DNA of 64,000 nt from Saururus chinensis (taxonomy: Eukaryota > Streptophyta > Magnoliopsida > Piperales > Saururaceae), in NCBI GenBank assembly GCA_035235625.1, contig CP141145.1:33646668-33710667 (forward strand). The letters run 5' to 3'. Each line of letters begins with the position of its first letter. Position 1 is the stretch's first letter. A program made the position numbers and the translations under genes. Shown here piece after piece: positions 12,060-24,924 of the stretch. The notes below the pieces were generated by a model that saw only the letters and a program-made list of their open reading frames with translations, was not told the DNA's origin and searched no databases.

Positions 12060-13830
12060 TCATCATTATTGACCGAACTCAACAAGGGTTTCAACCCCAT
12101 CTCCAAAGTTGTCACTCTCACTATGTCCCCGCGGAAGAGCTTTAGTAAGAGGATCTGCCAAGTTTTTATTAGACCTCACATAGGCAAGTGTAATGACTCC
12201 ATCTTGTATCAATTGTCTCACATACTCATGTCTAAGATTAATATGTCTAGATTTGCCGTTTTATACACTACTATAGGCTCGAATTACAATAGCCTCACTA
12301 TCACAATTGATAGATATATGCAACATTGGACTAGGCCACAACTTGATATCCAACAACAAGTTTCTAATCCATTCAGCTTCTTTGCCCGTCATAGCTAAGA
12401 CAATGAATTCATATTCCATAGTTGAATGAGAGATAACAGTTTGTTTCTTTGAAGCCCAAGATATAGCTTTCTCTCCTAGGATAAAAACCCATCCTTAGGT
12501 AGATTTGTTATCCCCAACTCTAGTTATCTAACTAACATCCATATATCCCTCAAGGACAACCGAATAATCCCCATAAAAAAGTTTATAGTTCTTAGTATGC
12601 TTGAGATGACCAAAGACTCTTCCAATGACCTTCCAATGTTTGCTTCTAGGATTGCTTGTGTACGTACTCAATTTGCAAACAACATATGCAATATCTATCC
12701 TAGTGCGATGCATAACATACATCACACTACCAATTGCACTAGAAAACTCTATTTGGGCAATTGATCTTCCGGTATTTGCACTTAAGGTAACCCTATTATC
12801 ATATGGGATAAGAAAATCTTTAAATCCAAGATGATTGAATTTTGTAAGAATTTTCTTAATATAATGTGACTAATCTAAGGCACAACCCTCACTATGCCTT
12901 GTCACCTTGATACCTAGGATTGTATCAACTTCACCCAAATCCTTCATCTTGAAGTGAGAAGTCAAATACTCCTTAGTTCAATCACCCCCACCATGTTAGC
13001 ATTCATAATCAACATGTCATCCACATACGAGCATACCACCATGAAATAGGCTTTAGTAAACTTAGTATGAATACACTTGTAAGTGTAATTATGCTTAAAT
13101 CCACTTGACAAAATGACGAAGTCAAACTTCTCATGTTCTTGTTTAGGTGCTTGTTTAAGTCTATAAAAGGATTTTACAAGTTTTCATACTTTCTTCTCTT
13201 GACCTAGAAGCACAAAACCTTTCGGTTAGTCCATGTAGATCTCCTCAATGAGATCTCCATTTAAAAATGTAGTTTTAACATTTATTTGATGTATGCAAAG
13301 TTTAAAAATATATGCTAATGCAAACGATAATCTAATAGAAGTGAGACTCGCTACATAAGCATAAGTATCGAAATAATTAATATATTCTTCCTGCCTAATT
13401 CTTTTAGCTACTAATCTACTTTTGAAGGTACAACTTGTTCCAGTAGGATTGAATTTCTTCTTAATTACCCATTTACACCATTTGACTTAGAGTAAGGGGT
13501 AAATCAGCTAAGACCTATGTATTATTGAATATTATGGAGTCCATCTCATCATCAATAACTTCCTTTTAAAAAGATGAATCTCGAGAAGTCATTGCCTATT
13601 TATAGGTCCTAGAATCATTCTTCACATTGAGAACAATCTGTATTTTGCTTAAAACAGTTCCCTATCATATTCTACTAGAAACAAAATATGATATGGAGAT
13701 ATAAAATCTAGAAGAAGAGTCTTGTCCAATATAGGTCTCGTACTCCTTCCCAATACGAATGAAGGTTCTATAGGAACGACCCCGATTTCAGTAGAGTAAT
13801 TTACTTCAATATTTTGTGGATCTTGAATTT
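12060..13830 (-). pseudogene. Copia reverse transcriptase and RNase H remnant
   Basis: On the minus strand the region reads through broken frames with copia polymerase signatures. These are TTFLNGDL-like and LGFKDFL blocks, the catalytic SYVDDML motif near 13010-13030, MHRTRIDIAYVV at about 12690-12720 and YTSNPRSKHWK. At the RNase H end, near 12120-12260, NGKSRHI and NLADPLTKA are visible. At least several in-frame stops are present, so no active enzyme can be made. It ends at 13830, where the insertion at 13836 interrupts the polyprotein. Confidence 0.85.
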
Positions 13831-16800
13831 ATGGGTGTCACGACCCAAATTTTTAAAACCCTTTTTAAATAAAGGACATGCAATAAATCACGATAAATTT
13901 CTTTCTTTCTTAAATGGAAATCAAATCATCGGATTTAATTATCTAGGTCGTGATATTTGTGGTTCACAAATATGAATATCAAAACATATGATATTATTAC
14001 ACGCGTCAAAATTCGATAAATAGAAGGGTAACCCTCTAAGTACAAGTTTGTCATCTGTTCAAAAATAAATAACTAAGTAAAGTTGGCTTTCATGCTAGTA
14101 ATTACAATTACTTACAAATTGCATAAGAAACTAGATCCCGCTAGTGCGATGTTGAGTCAAACACCCACCGATGTCTTGATCTCGCAATGTCCTCATTAAA
14201 GAACTTGCAACCAAACAAGACCAAACCATCTCCTCCCATTGGAGGAGCATTTCAAAAGAATAAAAATATTATTTTAATATTTTTTAGATCGGGCGAACAT
14301 CACCCGATGTTAGTTGCCTACGTACTCATTAGACAACATCTCCAATGTTTCAAAAAAGATCGGATCTAGATGTAGTTCTGCCTAAAAACTACACTATCCT
14401 AAGAAGCATAACATTACACATGCAATGCTTAAGTATTTTCAACTAACTTTCATTTTATGCAAGTCATTTAATAGTTCCAATTATTCTAATTAAACAAACA
14501 ATATCAAACAATATTATTAATTATTTCCTGAACCATTGTTCGATAAATTAATATCTTTGTCTCATCCCAATAATAGACAGACACATCAGATGTTAACACT
14601 AAGTGACAAATAATACACTCACCATAGACCACCCTCAAAGGTAAATCCATAATGAAACCATGGAATCCACCAAGATCCTAGAATCCACCAGGAAGTACCA
14701 TCACCCATCCTAGCCCATAAAGGACCTGATCGGAGTGGATGAGCATGACCCACAATTGCACTTCAACATAAGTGACAGGAGAAGCCAACCAAGCAAGATG
14801 TTAGCTAATCTAAATGCGTGTATACTAAATGATCCTCAATAGATCAGTGGTGAGCCTAGCTCAAGCAAAGATCCCTCTAACAGGGATGTGGAACTACATA
14901 GTCAAATCAATAACTCATCAATAAAGTGAAGACACGAAAAATCCATTCTAAACCCTATCTTGCTCATCAATAAGCAAGGATTCCGAATGACTATCCCAAA
15001 CCCTATCAATCCCTTCTAGACTAGGGTTTAAAACTCGAAACTGTCATCAGTTCATCAACCAAGGCGAATCAACAGGTCAAAGGCTTTGTTCATTCTATGA
15101 ACTAGTCTCAAACCCTTTTGAGGTATTTTAGTTTTTATCTTGATTAGGTGTTCTCGCCCAATCCAAAGCTATCTAACCCCATTAATTAATCCTTCATTAA
15201 TCTTAAGAGAATGATAAATTATTATCACAATATCAATAACAAACATTAACACAATGAAAAACATAAACAATACAGACCCACACAGGTCCAAGCAAATCAG
15301 AATATTAAGAATCAAACTCGATAATGATATTAGAAATGTTCGAGCTCTCGTGCCCCAACCCTCCTTGGGTTAAATGATTAAGTCTTTATGAAAATTGGTC
15401 ATAATGCACTTAAGGGCATTAAGGTAATTATCTCACATTGTACATGGCCCTCTCTATTCTCGGGTAAGTCTGTGACCTCTCAAAAGGTTTTAGTATCACA
15501 TTGGCCTGTTAATTTCATTCACGCGAATGTAGTCCAATCCACTCATAGGGTATTTCTGTCATTTTGTTCAAGGCTTCCCTGAACTGTAATAGGTCTAAAA
15601 CTAAGCTCAAGGATACACCATGGCATTATGAACTCGAGGTAATTTTTTTGCTATTTAAGGGGGTTGTAAACCCCTTGATCCGACCCCGGTTCAATTAATA
15701 ATCTTACCTTAACCCTAGGGGGAAAAATCAAAAATCTATTTATTTGGATTTTTACCCAGATTGTGCATTGGCCTATAATTAGGGTACACATTAAACTATC
15801 AATAAGATTTTAAAAAAAATTTAAATCCACTCATAGGCCCTTGAACCGGAGCCCCTAAGTCTGGTCATTAATCATTATTCTATGCTTAGACTCACAAGGG
15901 TAAATTGGTCATTTTAAAACCTTTAGGATTTTCCCATGGTCTTAAATTTAGTCAAGGTACTCTACATGATCTCACGGTTATTATTAAATTTTTTCAAATT
16001 TTTATGACTATTTTAACTCACTGAACCGAACTCAGTTTAGTTGGAGTGAATTGTTTTATTTTTTTGAACCATACTGAATTGGATTGGGTATCCCGACCCG
16101 GTCTAGGTCCCAACGACCAACATCGCAGGTCATCTGCTCCGCGACTAGATAGAGGTCTTTCGGCCTCTAGTGGTGCCGCCTCCAGTCGCCATTGTGGGGC
16201 GACGACTGGGGGTAATCAGATTGCCACTCGGTAGCAATTCCAATGACACCAGGCTCGCCACCAACCTGTGGTCAGCCGACAGTCAGGCCATTTTTAAAAA
16301 AAAATTGTGTGGTAACGGCTTCTGATGCTACCAAGTCTAGGGCCAGCGAGGCCATGGCCAGTGTGGCTAGTGATTGTCTTTTTCTTTGCACCGGCCCGAC
16401 AACCACATGACTAAGCCTGGTCCTCCGATGACGGATTCCGGTGTTAAAAGGACTGGCCAGTCGCTGGCCGGACAGCAAGAAAAAAAGTACAGTAAGATAA
16501 TACTATTCAACAAAATTATAGAACAATAATTCTGCAATGAGTGTTCATATAAATTACAAAAAACTGAATTGTAAAAATCTAATTTACATACAAATTTATT
16601 TAATTAATCTTGACTCCAAGACAACAACAACGATCCTAATTTAATTGCCAATTTTTCGTCAATCCACCACGGCCGGAGCCTTGTCATCCACCACCATCTC
16701 TCCCCCCTCAGGCCCAAAAACTCCCCCTCTAATTATGCCATAAGAAACCCTTTTATAAGAATGAGGATTAGGGTTCTTAATCCCCTTAAAAGTTGGGCCA

Positions 16801-16854
16801 AATCTCCTCACTTAGGCAACCTAATTGGGCTTATAAAATTAGTTTCATCACAGT

Positions 16855-19800
16855 TGTAAGGACCCTCATCTCTAAACCAGTTTTGGTTTTATTTAATTAT
16901 TGGTTATTATGAGATTTACGCGTTTTCTGATATAGTCGATGATTTCGTGAATAAATAGTATTTAAGATGGTTTTAACCAAAATCAACTTTAAGATTAGTG
17001 GTTTTAAGTAATTTTAAATCAAATGTGATTTTCTGGAATTTTTTTGAATTTTTACTATTTTTCCAAAAATTAGGGTTTTGGCGGGACCCCTGTGGGGCCC
17101 ACCGTCGAAATTTTAATTTTTGGGTCAAATAAACCTAGACATCTACTTAAGGTCATACAAAAATTTTCAAAATTTTATTAGGCTTAATTAGCACTTAAAT
17201 TTGCATAATACCTACTTTTAGCCTACCTTTCCTATTTACACCCCAAAACTTACCCATGCATACCCCAACCCTTACTATAAAAGGGCAAACCTGCGCCATT
17301 TCTATTTTTGGGAATAGGTTAAGGAAGGAGGTCTGGCCTAATCCCCACTTAGGCCCGGATTAGAAGCCGATTAAGGTAAGCCTACTCTAATCAAGCACTA
17401 AACCCTAGCTTTCTTCCTAATCTTTTCCAAATCTACTATTTTCCTCATGTTTCAATTCGTTTTTAGACCTCAAAAACTACTGATTTGTGTTTTACTATAA
17501 ACCCTAGCTTTCAAAATTCTATTTTTACAACCAACAAGCCCTAGATCTAAGATTTAATTAGAGGTTTCTTTGGTAAATCGATTTGTAATGGAGTTTACTT
17601 CAAACTCAATGTGTTCTCAAGGATTTCAAGAAGGGTGACTCTCCAATCCGAGCTTAATCAAGTGCTAAGGTAATGGGTCTTCGAAATCTCAATTTATCCA
17701 TGGTAAAATTCTTGATTTTTGGCTTATTTCGAATGAAGATTACTTGATTTGGTGTGTTAATGGTAAGATTAGAGAATGAAATTATTTAATCCCGATTTTT
17801 TAGGGTTTTGCATTATTATGATATGGTTTGATATTCTGGAAGTGATGAAAGACTTTTGATGATGATTAGGGTGTTAGATGTGGATTTGAAGTGTTATCAA
17901 TGGTGTTTCAGTTTGGATTTGTGAAAGGAAGAAGATGACCAGTTCTGCCTTGTTGGCGTTCGAACTGCCCTTCTGGGAGTTTGAACATCAACACTGTCGA
18001 AACGACAATTTTCTAGTTCATCCGATCGAACGGCCTGCTAGGCGTTCGAATGACCAAACTGTAAATTTTAATTTTTTGCGTTTAACCTATTAAACGGCCC
18101 GAAGGGCGTTCGAACGGTTACACAGTAAATTGTATGTTATGCATATGATGTTTATTTTGGTGATTCTACTCTAACTTGCCAATTTTATATGAATGTGAAG
18201 TATTTTAAGCTATGTTATGCTACTGGGAAGGCATGCAATTGAGGTTATGGAGTTGGGATATATGCTTAGAGATTGTAGAATGACTTATGTTTTGTGGCAT
18301 GATGTTGGAATTGTCATCTTGAAAATTATGAATGGTTGATTTTCTTTAGTTTAAGCATATTTTCAGTAGAACTACAACCTTTTATTGGACTGATTTGTCA
18401 TGATAGAAAGTGGTTAGTTGATGTGTGGATGTTGGTGAATGTCATGACTCAAGGTTGAAATGAATAATCTTATATGTGTTTAGCCTTTGTGGTTGAGTTT
18501 TCATTTGAGTTATGATTTTAATGATTTTTCTCCTATGATTTTCGCTGGAATTCATGTTTAGATGGTAATTCATATATGTAGTGTGGTAGTGAGTTTAATT
18601 TCAAGCATGTTGACATGCATTGTGTGAAATGCTTCTACTAGTTACACACACATGTGGGGGTTAAATGATGATGTTGAAGCTTGATATTGTTATTATGAAT
18701 AATGCATTAGGGGCTGGTGAGAGCACTTATCATGGATTAGGATTCATGTATGCTTTGCCCATGTATGTACCATGCAACATGCATCATGAAAATGGACTTC
18801 CAATTGAGGCTTCATCGTGGTTAATAGAATTTGACCGATTGGATGCAATGTGATGAAATTGTGTACCGGATTGATTGGTCGTGGATTAATCGCAAGTTGA
18901 TTGGTCTAAAAGGACATATTTTGATTTGAGTTCCTGTGTGGAACGAGTGCACTCCCCGGGTTGAGTCTAATTGAATGGGATTATATGGGGACGAGTTGTG
19001 TACTTGTCTTGCGGATTGTGAGAATGTTATTATGAGTGTCATCTGGACCTTGAGAATCCAGTGTGGTATGCCGTGTGCACCCCGCTACCACGTGTTCTAG
19101 GGTTCTCTGTGTGAGAACTCGGGTTCTTCCCTCCCCAGGAGATGTCCTTAGGCGAACACCCCTGTTCTAGATTCTCTGTGTGAGAATGAGACATCCTTGG
19201 TCAGGATCGTCCAGGGCGAGCAACATTAGGGATTAACAACCCCGATCTATCTTCAATTCTTGTGTAGAATTTTGGACCATGACACGCCTTCGTGGCCTTG
19301 TCTATGTCCCGTCTGTGTGACACCGTGTGATTACTCCTTGATGGAGGTTGTTATGATATGATGCATGATGGAATATGTATGTTAGAGATACATCTATACA
19401 GGTTGATTATGAGATGATGCATGATGAAAAATGTATATTAGAGATACATCCATGCAGGATGATGTGATGTGATGTATGATGGAATATGTATGTTAGAGAT
19501 ATATTTCATGCAGGTTGTTATGATACGATGCATGATGGAATATGTATGTTAGAGATACATTTCATGCAGGTTGTTATGATGCGATGCATGATGGAATATG
19601 TATGTTAGAGATATATCCATGCAGGTTGATTATGAGATGATGCATGTGGGAATATGTATGTTAGAGATACATCCATGCAGGTTGATTTTGATGTGAATGC
19701 ATATGGGAATATGTATGTTAGAGATACATCCATGCAAGTTGTTATGATATGATGCATGTGGGAATATGTATGTTAGAGATACATTCATGCAGGATGATGT

Positions 19801-20563
19801 GATGTGATGCATGATAAAATATGTATGTTAGAGATACATTCATGTAGGTTGATTATGGTATGATGTATGATGGAACATGTATGTTAGAGATACATTTCAT
19901 GCAGAATGTTATGATGAGAATGAAATTATGTGGATTATGCACTATGATGCAGTTTTAGGTGATGTGTATGTGTGATCAGAAAATGATGCACCATGTAAAT
20001 ATTTGATCTGAATGATCTTATTGTTATGCTATCGTATTTCCAATGTTGATAGTGATATTAAAAACCATTGCTGAGTTTGTTAAACTCACCCCTCTTTCTT
20101 GTGTTTTAATTTGGGGCTGCATGGTGCGACACGCAGACAGACAGGATCTCCTCTTTGAGGAAAGGTTGGAGATGACTTGGATGTGATCGTGGAGATCTTT
20201 GTGTGGTTTATTTTCCTTAGTTATGTTGTTGTTTAGAACCTTTGTGTAGGGTTCTTATTTTGGATTTATGTCATATTTTACAGTTGTGATGTTTATGACT
20301 TATTTTGAGCCGGTGTGGGCTTTACTTAAACTAAGCTTGTGGGTTTGAGATTGTTGTTTAATTTGTGATAAGCAACACTTTTCTTTCCTTCTTATTTACT
20401 CTTGCTCAAAGGATTGTGCGTACTCCGTAATTCTGTTAATCGCCCTTGGTTAGGGTTAAGTCTTCCGCTAGACCGTTTCTCAATTTTCCCTTCGTCGCCC
20501 CCACGAGCTTGACTGGCCCCTGGACCGGGTTCGACTCGGGTCGGGCATCGCTGGGGCGTGACA
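16855..20563 (+). mobile_element. Second-level nested LTR-sized element (probable solo LTR)
   Basis: A 3.7 kb unit starting TGTAAGGACCCTCATCTC and ending GGGGCGTGACA, flanked by an exact target duplication ACAGT (16850-16854 and 20564-20568). It interrupts the element at 13836-20854. A TATAAAAGG box lies at 17276-17284, about 420 bp from the start. Later parts include several GCGTTCGAACGG-like blocks (17950-18120), a minisatellite (19345-19915) and TGAGTTTGTTAAACTCACCC near 20075. No ORF of retrotransposon type is present. This composition is what I would expect for a long gypsy (Del/Tekay-like) solo LTR in plus orientation. Confidence 0.82.
19345..19915. repeat. Minisatellite, about 10 units of 56-58 bp
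   Basis: Ten consecutive units each contain a core like GGAATATGTATGTTAGAGAT followed by ACATCCATGCAGGTTG and a variable TGATGCATGATG part. Neighbouring units differ by few bases and by small indels. The array lies wholly inside the nested element at 16855-20563. Confidence 0.92.
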
Positions 20564-20859
20564 ACAGTAATTAATCAGGCCCACAAAATGACTAAAACGG
20601 CCCAAATACACGTCTAAATTGGGTAAATGAGCCCTATACAATTTGTTCAACTTTGAATGGTCATATCTCCCTTATCCGAACTCCAATTTGCGCGTTCTTG
20701 GTGGTATTTCGAAGCTTTTTCTATCTATTATTTAACCTTCAGCCACAAATTCTATCTTTTGAGGAAGTTATTATATTAAGAATATCCAAGGGTCAAACAA
20801 CCTAATTTTCACGTATTTAATTTTTGAAACCTAGGAAAAATCTGGGATATTACAATGGG

Positions 20860-22150
20860 TCTTGTTGTTTAGAATCCCCAATACAAGTTGCATGCATATG
20901 TTGTAGGACTTACTGTGATCAACATATCCCACAAATACACATTTAATCACTCTAGGACCCAACTTGGTCCTTTTAGGATCAGGGATCCTATAGTAAGGCA
21001 CACACACCCACATTTTTAAGTATGCCAAATTTGGCTTCCATCACTTCCACAATATATATGGAGTTTGAGGTTATTTCTTAAATGGAATCTGGTTCAACAC
21101 ATGACATGTAGTTAATAAAGCTTCATCCCACAACATGTGCATGCAAAATCATAGAATTCACCATCTCAACCAACGTACGATTTTTCCTCTATGCTAAACC
21201 ATTTTTTTGAGGTGTATAAGATGCAATCACCTCATGAATAATAATTCTATTTTCTTCACAAAAACCTTAAAAACTCATTTGAAGGATATTCCCCACCTCT
21301 ATCAGTGCTAGAACCTTAATTTTCTTTCCAACTTAGTTTTCAACTTCGGATTTAAAAACTCTGAAAATATTGAAAGCTTCATCTTTCGTTCGCAAAGTAA
21401 TATAATATTTTTACCACCTCTAGTCAAAAGACCATTAAGTTCACAAATATCCAAATGGATCAAATCTAAAATCTCAGAACTTTGTGAAGCCGCTGGAAAA
21501 GACTTTTTAGTCATTTTAGATTTTATGCAAATTTCACATTTGTGCTTTTGAAAACTTTGAAATAAAATCAAACCTAATTTTCATATATTTTGCAAATATC
21601 AAAAATTTGTATGACCAAATCTATCATACAACAAATCACATGAGTCAATAACATAAGAAAAGACTAATTTATTGATTTCATCATTAATGCAAAGCTTAAA
21701 TATCCCATTACATGAATATCCCTTGCCCACAAATACCCGTTTCGGGACAACACAAATTTGTCTGATTCAAGTACAACTTTGAAGCATTTCTTACATAAAA
21801 TGTCTGTTGAGACTAAATTCATCTTCATATCGGGAACATGAAGCACATTAGTTAAGGTGAGTTTTTTTCCGGATGTGAAGTTGAGTTCAACAACTCCCTT
21901 GGCAATGACTTGAGCTCGATTTTGGTTCCCCATTTGAACCTCTTGCTCATTGGTCACTTCAATGTAATCCTCTTAAAAGGATTTGTTGCTACACACATGG
22001 ACCATAGCACCAGAGTCAAGCCGCCAACATTGGAATATGTCATATTTACCTCCGTAATCATAGCCACAAAATGTGATGACCACCATTTTAATATGACATA
22101 ATAATCATACTAATTCCGTCCGATATGCACAATTATCACGCATGTGACCG
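20860..22150 (-). pseudogene. Copia protease/integrase remnant
   Basis: On the minus strand, from high to low coordinate, the region shows four parts. A protease-like part has VLHVPDMKMNLVS (about 21830-21860). The GAG-pre-integrase zinc motif follows, with HKCEICIKSKMTKKSF near 21490-21550. Next comes the start of the integrase core (LIHLDICELNG near 21440-21470). Last is the integrase C-terminal block PDPKRTKLGPRVIKCVFVGY near 20930-20990. Frames are interrupted. The lower end breaks at the ATGGG target site of the nested element, the upper end at the element starting 22153. Confidence 0.85.
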
Positions 22151-22641
22151 AATGTGACGGCCATCGGGTGCCGAACAGACACAAAATACTCGCATATATC
22201 ATCAACATGATCAATAAAGCATAAAACGGAGTCATTGCACAACTAAAAATATATATCATTACTACATAATAAAATTGCGGGTTCAACAAAACATAATATA
22301 ATTACATAGGCCAAGGACCACTATGAATAGAACCAATAATTATATAGAGTTTATAAATCTCTAGGCACATCGCACCTTTAAACATCAGTCACATAAATAA
22401 TTACAAAATTATATATTGTAGCAACTAGATATATTATTTAGATTCTCTTCCGCTTCCAGCTCTGTCCTTGCTACAATACTTGCAAGACTGGGGGTGGGTG
22501 AGTATATTTAGACTCAGTAAGTTGAGTTAAAATCTAAAATAATGTTGGTGTTTATTGTCTAATGCGAAGTATACCAAGTATCCTCCCTCCCCTATTCATG
22601 GATATGTTCATTTCAAAGGAAAGTCATTCCATTAGTTGTTA

Positions 22642-23225
22642 GAAAACCTTCTCGAGGTTGCATGGTAGAGGGTACCCCCCACCAAAGAAAATTGCATTAT
22701 ACGGGGACTAAGGGTCCTCGTCAATTTTTGTATATTGTTGTAGTGACCTCTCCCCGCGAGAAACCATACAGAAGGTTTCAAAGCCCTTCGAAAACTTTTT
22801 GGAGGTTGCGTGGTGGGGGGTACCCCCGCAATATCAAAGTGCATTATACTGGGACCTTTGGTCCCCATCAATTTCTGCATGTTGTGGCAGTGACATCTCC
22901 CCGCCAAAACCCATCCAGAAGGTTTCAAGAGTTTGAAAACCTTTTGGTGGTTGTGTGGCAGGGGGTACCCCCCGCTATATCAAAGTGCATTATACAGGGA
23001 CCTTTGGTCCCCATTAATTTCTACATGTTGTGGTGGTGACATCTCCCCATCAAAGCCCATCCAAAAGGTTTCAAGAGTTTGAAAACCCTTTGGAGGTTGA
23101 GTGGCGGGGGGTACCCCCTGCCACATCAAATTGCAGGATATAGTGACCAACAGTCGCCGTCAATTTCTACATGTTGTGGGAGTGACATCTCCCTGCCAGA
23201 ACCCATCCAAAAAGTTTATGCAATT
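22642..23225. repeat. Tandem repeat, four units of about 146 bp
   Basis: Units begin near 22642, 22790, 22935 and 23081. Each opens with GAAAACCTTTTGGAGGTTG or a close variant, then a GGGGGTACCCCC-type palindrome, CAATTTCTACATGTTGTGG and GTGACATCTCCC. The spacing of 148, 145 and 146 bp is constant. The array is confined to the nested element at 22153-24918. Confidence 0.93.
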
Positions 23226-23459
23226 TTGATGAGCTATCTAGTAATTTACATCATAAATAACAAAATATAGCAATGGAAATCATTGAAAACAAATTACACA
23301 ACTAGTTCTGTAATGGAATTTGATTTAACGGAATAGAGACGCACAAGAAGAAATGAGGGAGGAGAAGCATAGGGGAAGTGCAATGGAACAACAAGGCGAG
23401 GCAGAAGATGGAGCACACGTTGGAGGGGGAGATGAAATCAGAGTTCAAAAAGAGCGAAC

Positions 23460-23530
23460 AGGAGGGGAGGGGAGGGGAGGGGAGAAGGTGGGGGGGGAGG
23501 CCGAGTTATGGGGTTGGTGGGGGGGGGGTT
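23460..23530 (+). other. G-run tract with quadruplex potential
   Basis: From 23461 the plus strand carries successive GGGG runs separated by a single A, then GGGGGGGG and a later nine-G run near 23520. Four or more closely spaced G4 runs satisfy the usual quadruplex pattern. It makes a 61-residue low-complexity frame that I do not regard as a gene. Confidence 0.6.
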
Positions 23531-23772
23531 TGAAGTAAAAAATAATTTTAAGTTAGGTTGGGGTGTAATTTTAAGTTTTAAGAAATCTGACTTGGATATA
23601 GACCCACAACATGTCGGTCCATCCGATGATGATAAAAAATTAGGAACCGTGATACCGAACAATGTTCCCCCAATGCTCATGGAACAATCAGAAGGCTCTA
23701 GTGGATTAGCGTTTTTCCATGACGCTCTACACCTTTTAGTGCACATTGAGGTGCTGATTATTTTGCTCAGCA

Positions 23773-24130
23773 GGTATCCAAGTAAAATGGTGCATTCCTA
23801 GTTCTTCAGCCCAAGAACTACCATGGTAGAGCACAATTAAAACATAATGCAATGCATGCAATCATTTCTCACATGTATCATATTTCTTTACGGGTATCCA
23901 GATAAATGGTGCATTCCTTATTCTTTAGCCAAGGAACTACCATGGTAGAGAATGCAATCAAAACATAATGAAATGTATGCAATCACTTCTCACATGTATC
24001 ATATTCATCTTTCCATAAAACACAACAAATAAGCATAACCAAGCAAAATAGCTTAGAAGAGTTAAATTCTATGAGCAAAGCATGAATTTAAAGCACGAAT
24101 AAGTATGACCAAACAAAATAGCTCAAAATA
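23773..24130. repeat. Two short direct tandem duplications
   Basis: GGTATCCAAGTAAAATGGTG at 23773 recurs as a close variant at 23893 (period 120 bp), together with the following AAGAACTACCATGGTAGAG. A second pair with a 70-bp period follows, around AAGCATAACCAAGCAAAATA at 24031 and its variant at 24101. Both pairs are inside the nested element. Confidence 0.85.
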
Positions 24131-24924
24131 ATTAAATGTTGTGAGCAGAGCATGGATTTAGAGTTTAAAACCCCCTACCTCAATTTTCGCACAAGAACGA
24201 AGATGATGCACCGGACTCCAAGAACTTGGACGTCATGTTTTGGGGCCTTAAAAATCTTGAACCAGAAAAATAACTTTTCCACAACATCTGACACACTCGA
24301 TTTAGGTAAGAACGTTCTTGAACGGCTTGAAACGGACTTAAAATGACTTAGAATGAGAGAAATGAAGTTTGAGGAGCGACTAGAAAAATTGAACCCTCAT
24401 GCATTGAGGCGGTTATGGAATGAACATACGTTGCGTTAAAATCGCCATGAGATGCGCATTGCGTTGATGCATGTCGCATTGATGCGTGTCATGGTGCATT
24501 GCGCTGACACGTCTCCTGCACATTGGCATAATAAAACTATTTATATTTCTTTATTTTTTTCAAAAATTTTAACACTTTAAACGCACGTAACTTTCTCTCC
24601 TAGACTCCGTTTCACGAGCTCTTAGTACCATTGGGTTTGTATCGATAAGACCTACAAAATAAACCTCATTTGGTAAGCTATCCCACATTTTTTATGTAGG
24701 TCCTATCCATTTAGAACGCTTCCCAAGGCTATAACTTTTGACCTCGGTATCCCATTCGAGTGGTTCAAGATCTGTTACACTCATCTTTCAGCTCTCTATC
24801 ACATCATTAGTAAAACTCATTGAGTAAAAAAAATTAAATTAATTAAAACTCGATAAACACTCGAATATAAGCATTATAAGAGGCTAGAAAATCAAGTAGG
24901 AACATGAGGGTTGTTACACAAAAT

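Larger units (their letters stand above)
13836..20854 (-). mobile_element. LTR-sized non-coding element nested in copia (probable solo LTR)
   Basis: Inserted in the copia polyprotein between integrase and RT. The 5-bp target duplication ATGGG is exact (13831-13835 and 20855-20859). On the minus strand it begins TGTAATATCCCAGATTTTTC and ends GGGTCGTGACA. Without the element nested in it at 16855-20563 it is about 3.3 kb. No protein domain is visible. A minus-strand TATAAAAGGG lies at 16748-16757, about 380 bp from the start when the nest is removed. Size, TG...CA ends, 5-bp duplication and promoter fit a solo LTR of a large Ty3/gypsy (Del/Tekay-like) element; this clade is an inference. Confidence 0.8.
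22153..24918 (-). mobile_element. LTR-sized non-coding element nested in copia gag-pol (probable solo LTR)
   Basis: 2766 bp between the copia gag zinc knuckle and the protease. On the minus strand it starts TGTAACAACCCTCATGTTCC and ends GGCCGTCACA, the same end types as the other two nested units. A minus-strand TATAAATAG sits at 24537-24545, about 373 bp from the start, and ACTCACCCACC follows near 22500. Flanking pentamers CCGAA and CAAAA agree at three of five positions, so the target duplication is doubtful or decayed. It contains several tandem repeats and no coding frame of retrotransposon type. Confidence 0.68.

Noticed and set aside
22662..23039. 125- and 98-residue frames over the 146-bp tandem array
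   Set aside because: The apparent protein repeats merely reflect the DNA repeat; both strands stay open for the same reason.
23353..23538. 61-residue Glu/Gly-rich frame
   Set aside because: It is produced by the GGGGA tract in the nested LTR and has the composition of simple sequence.
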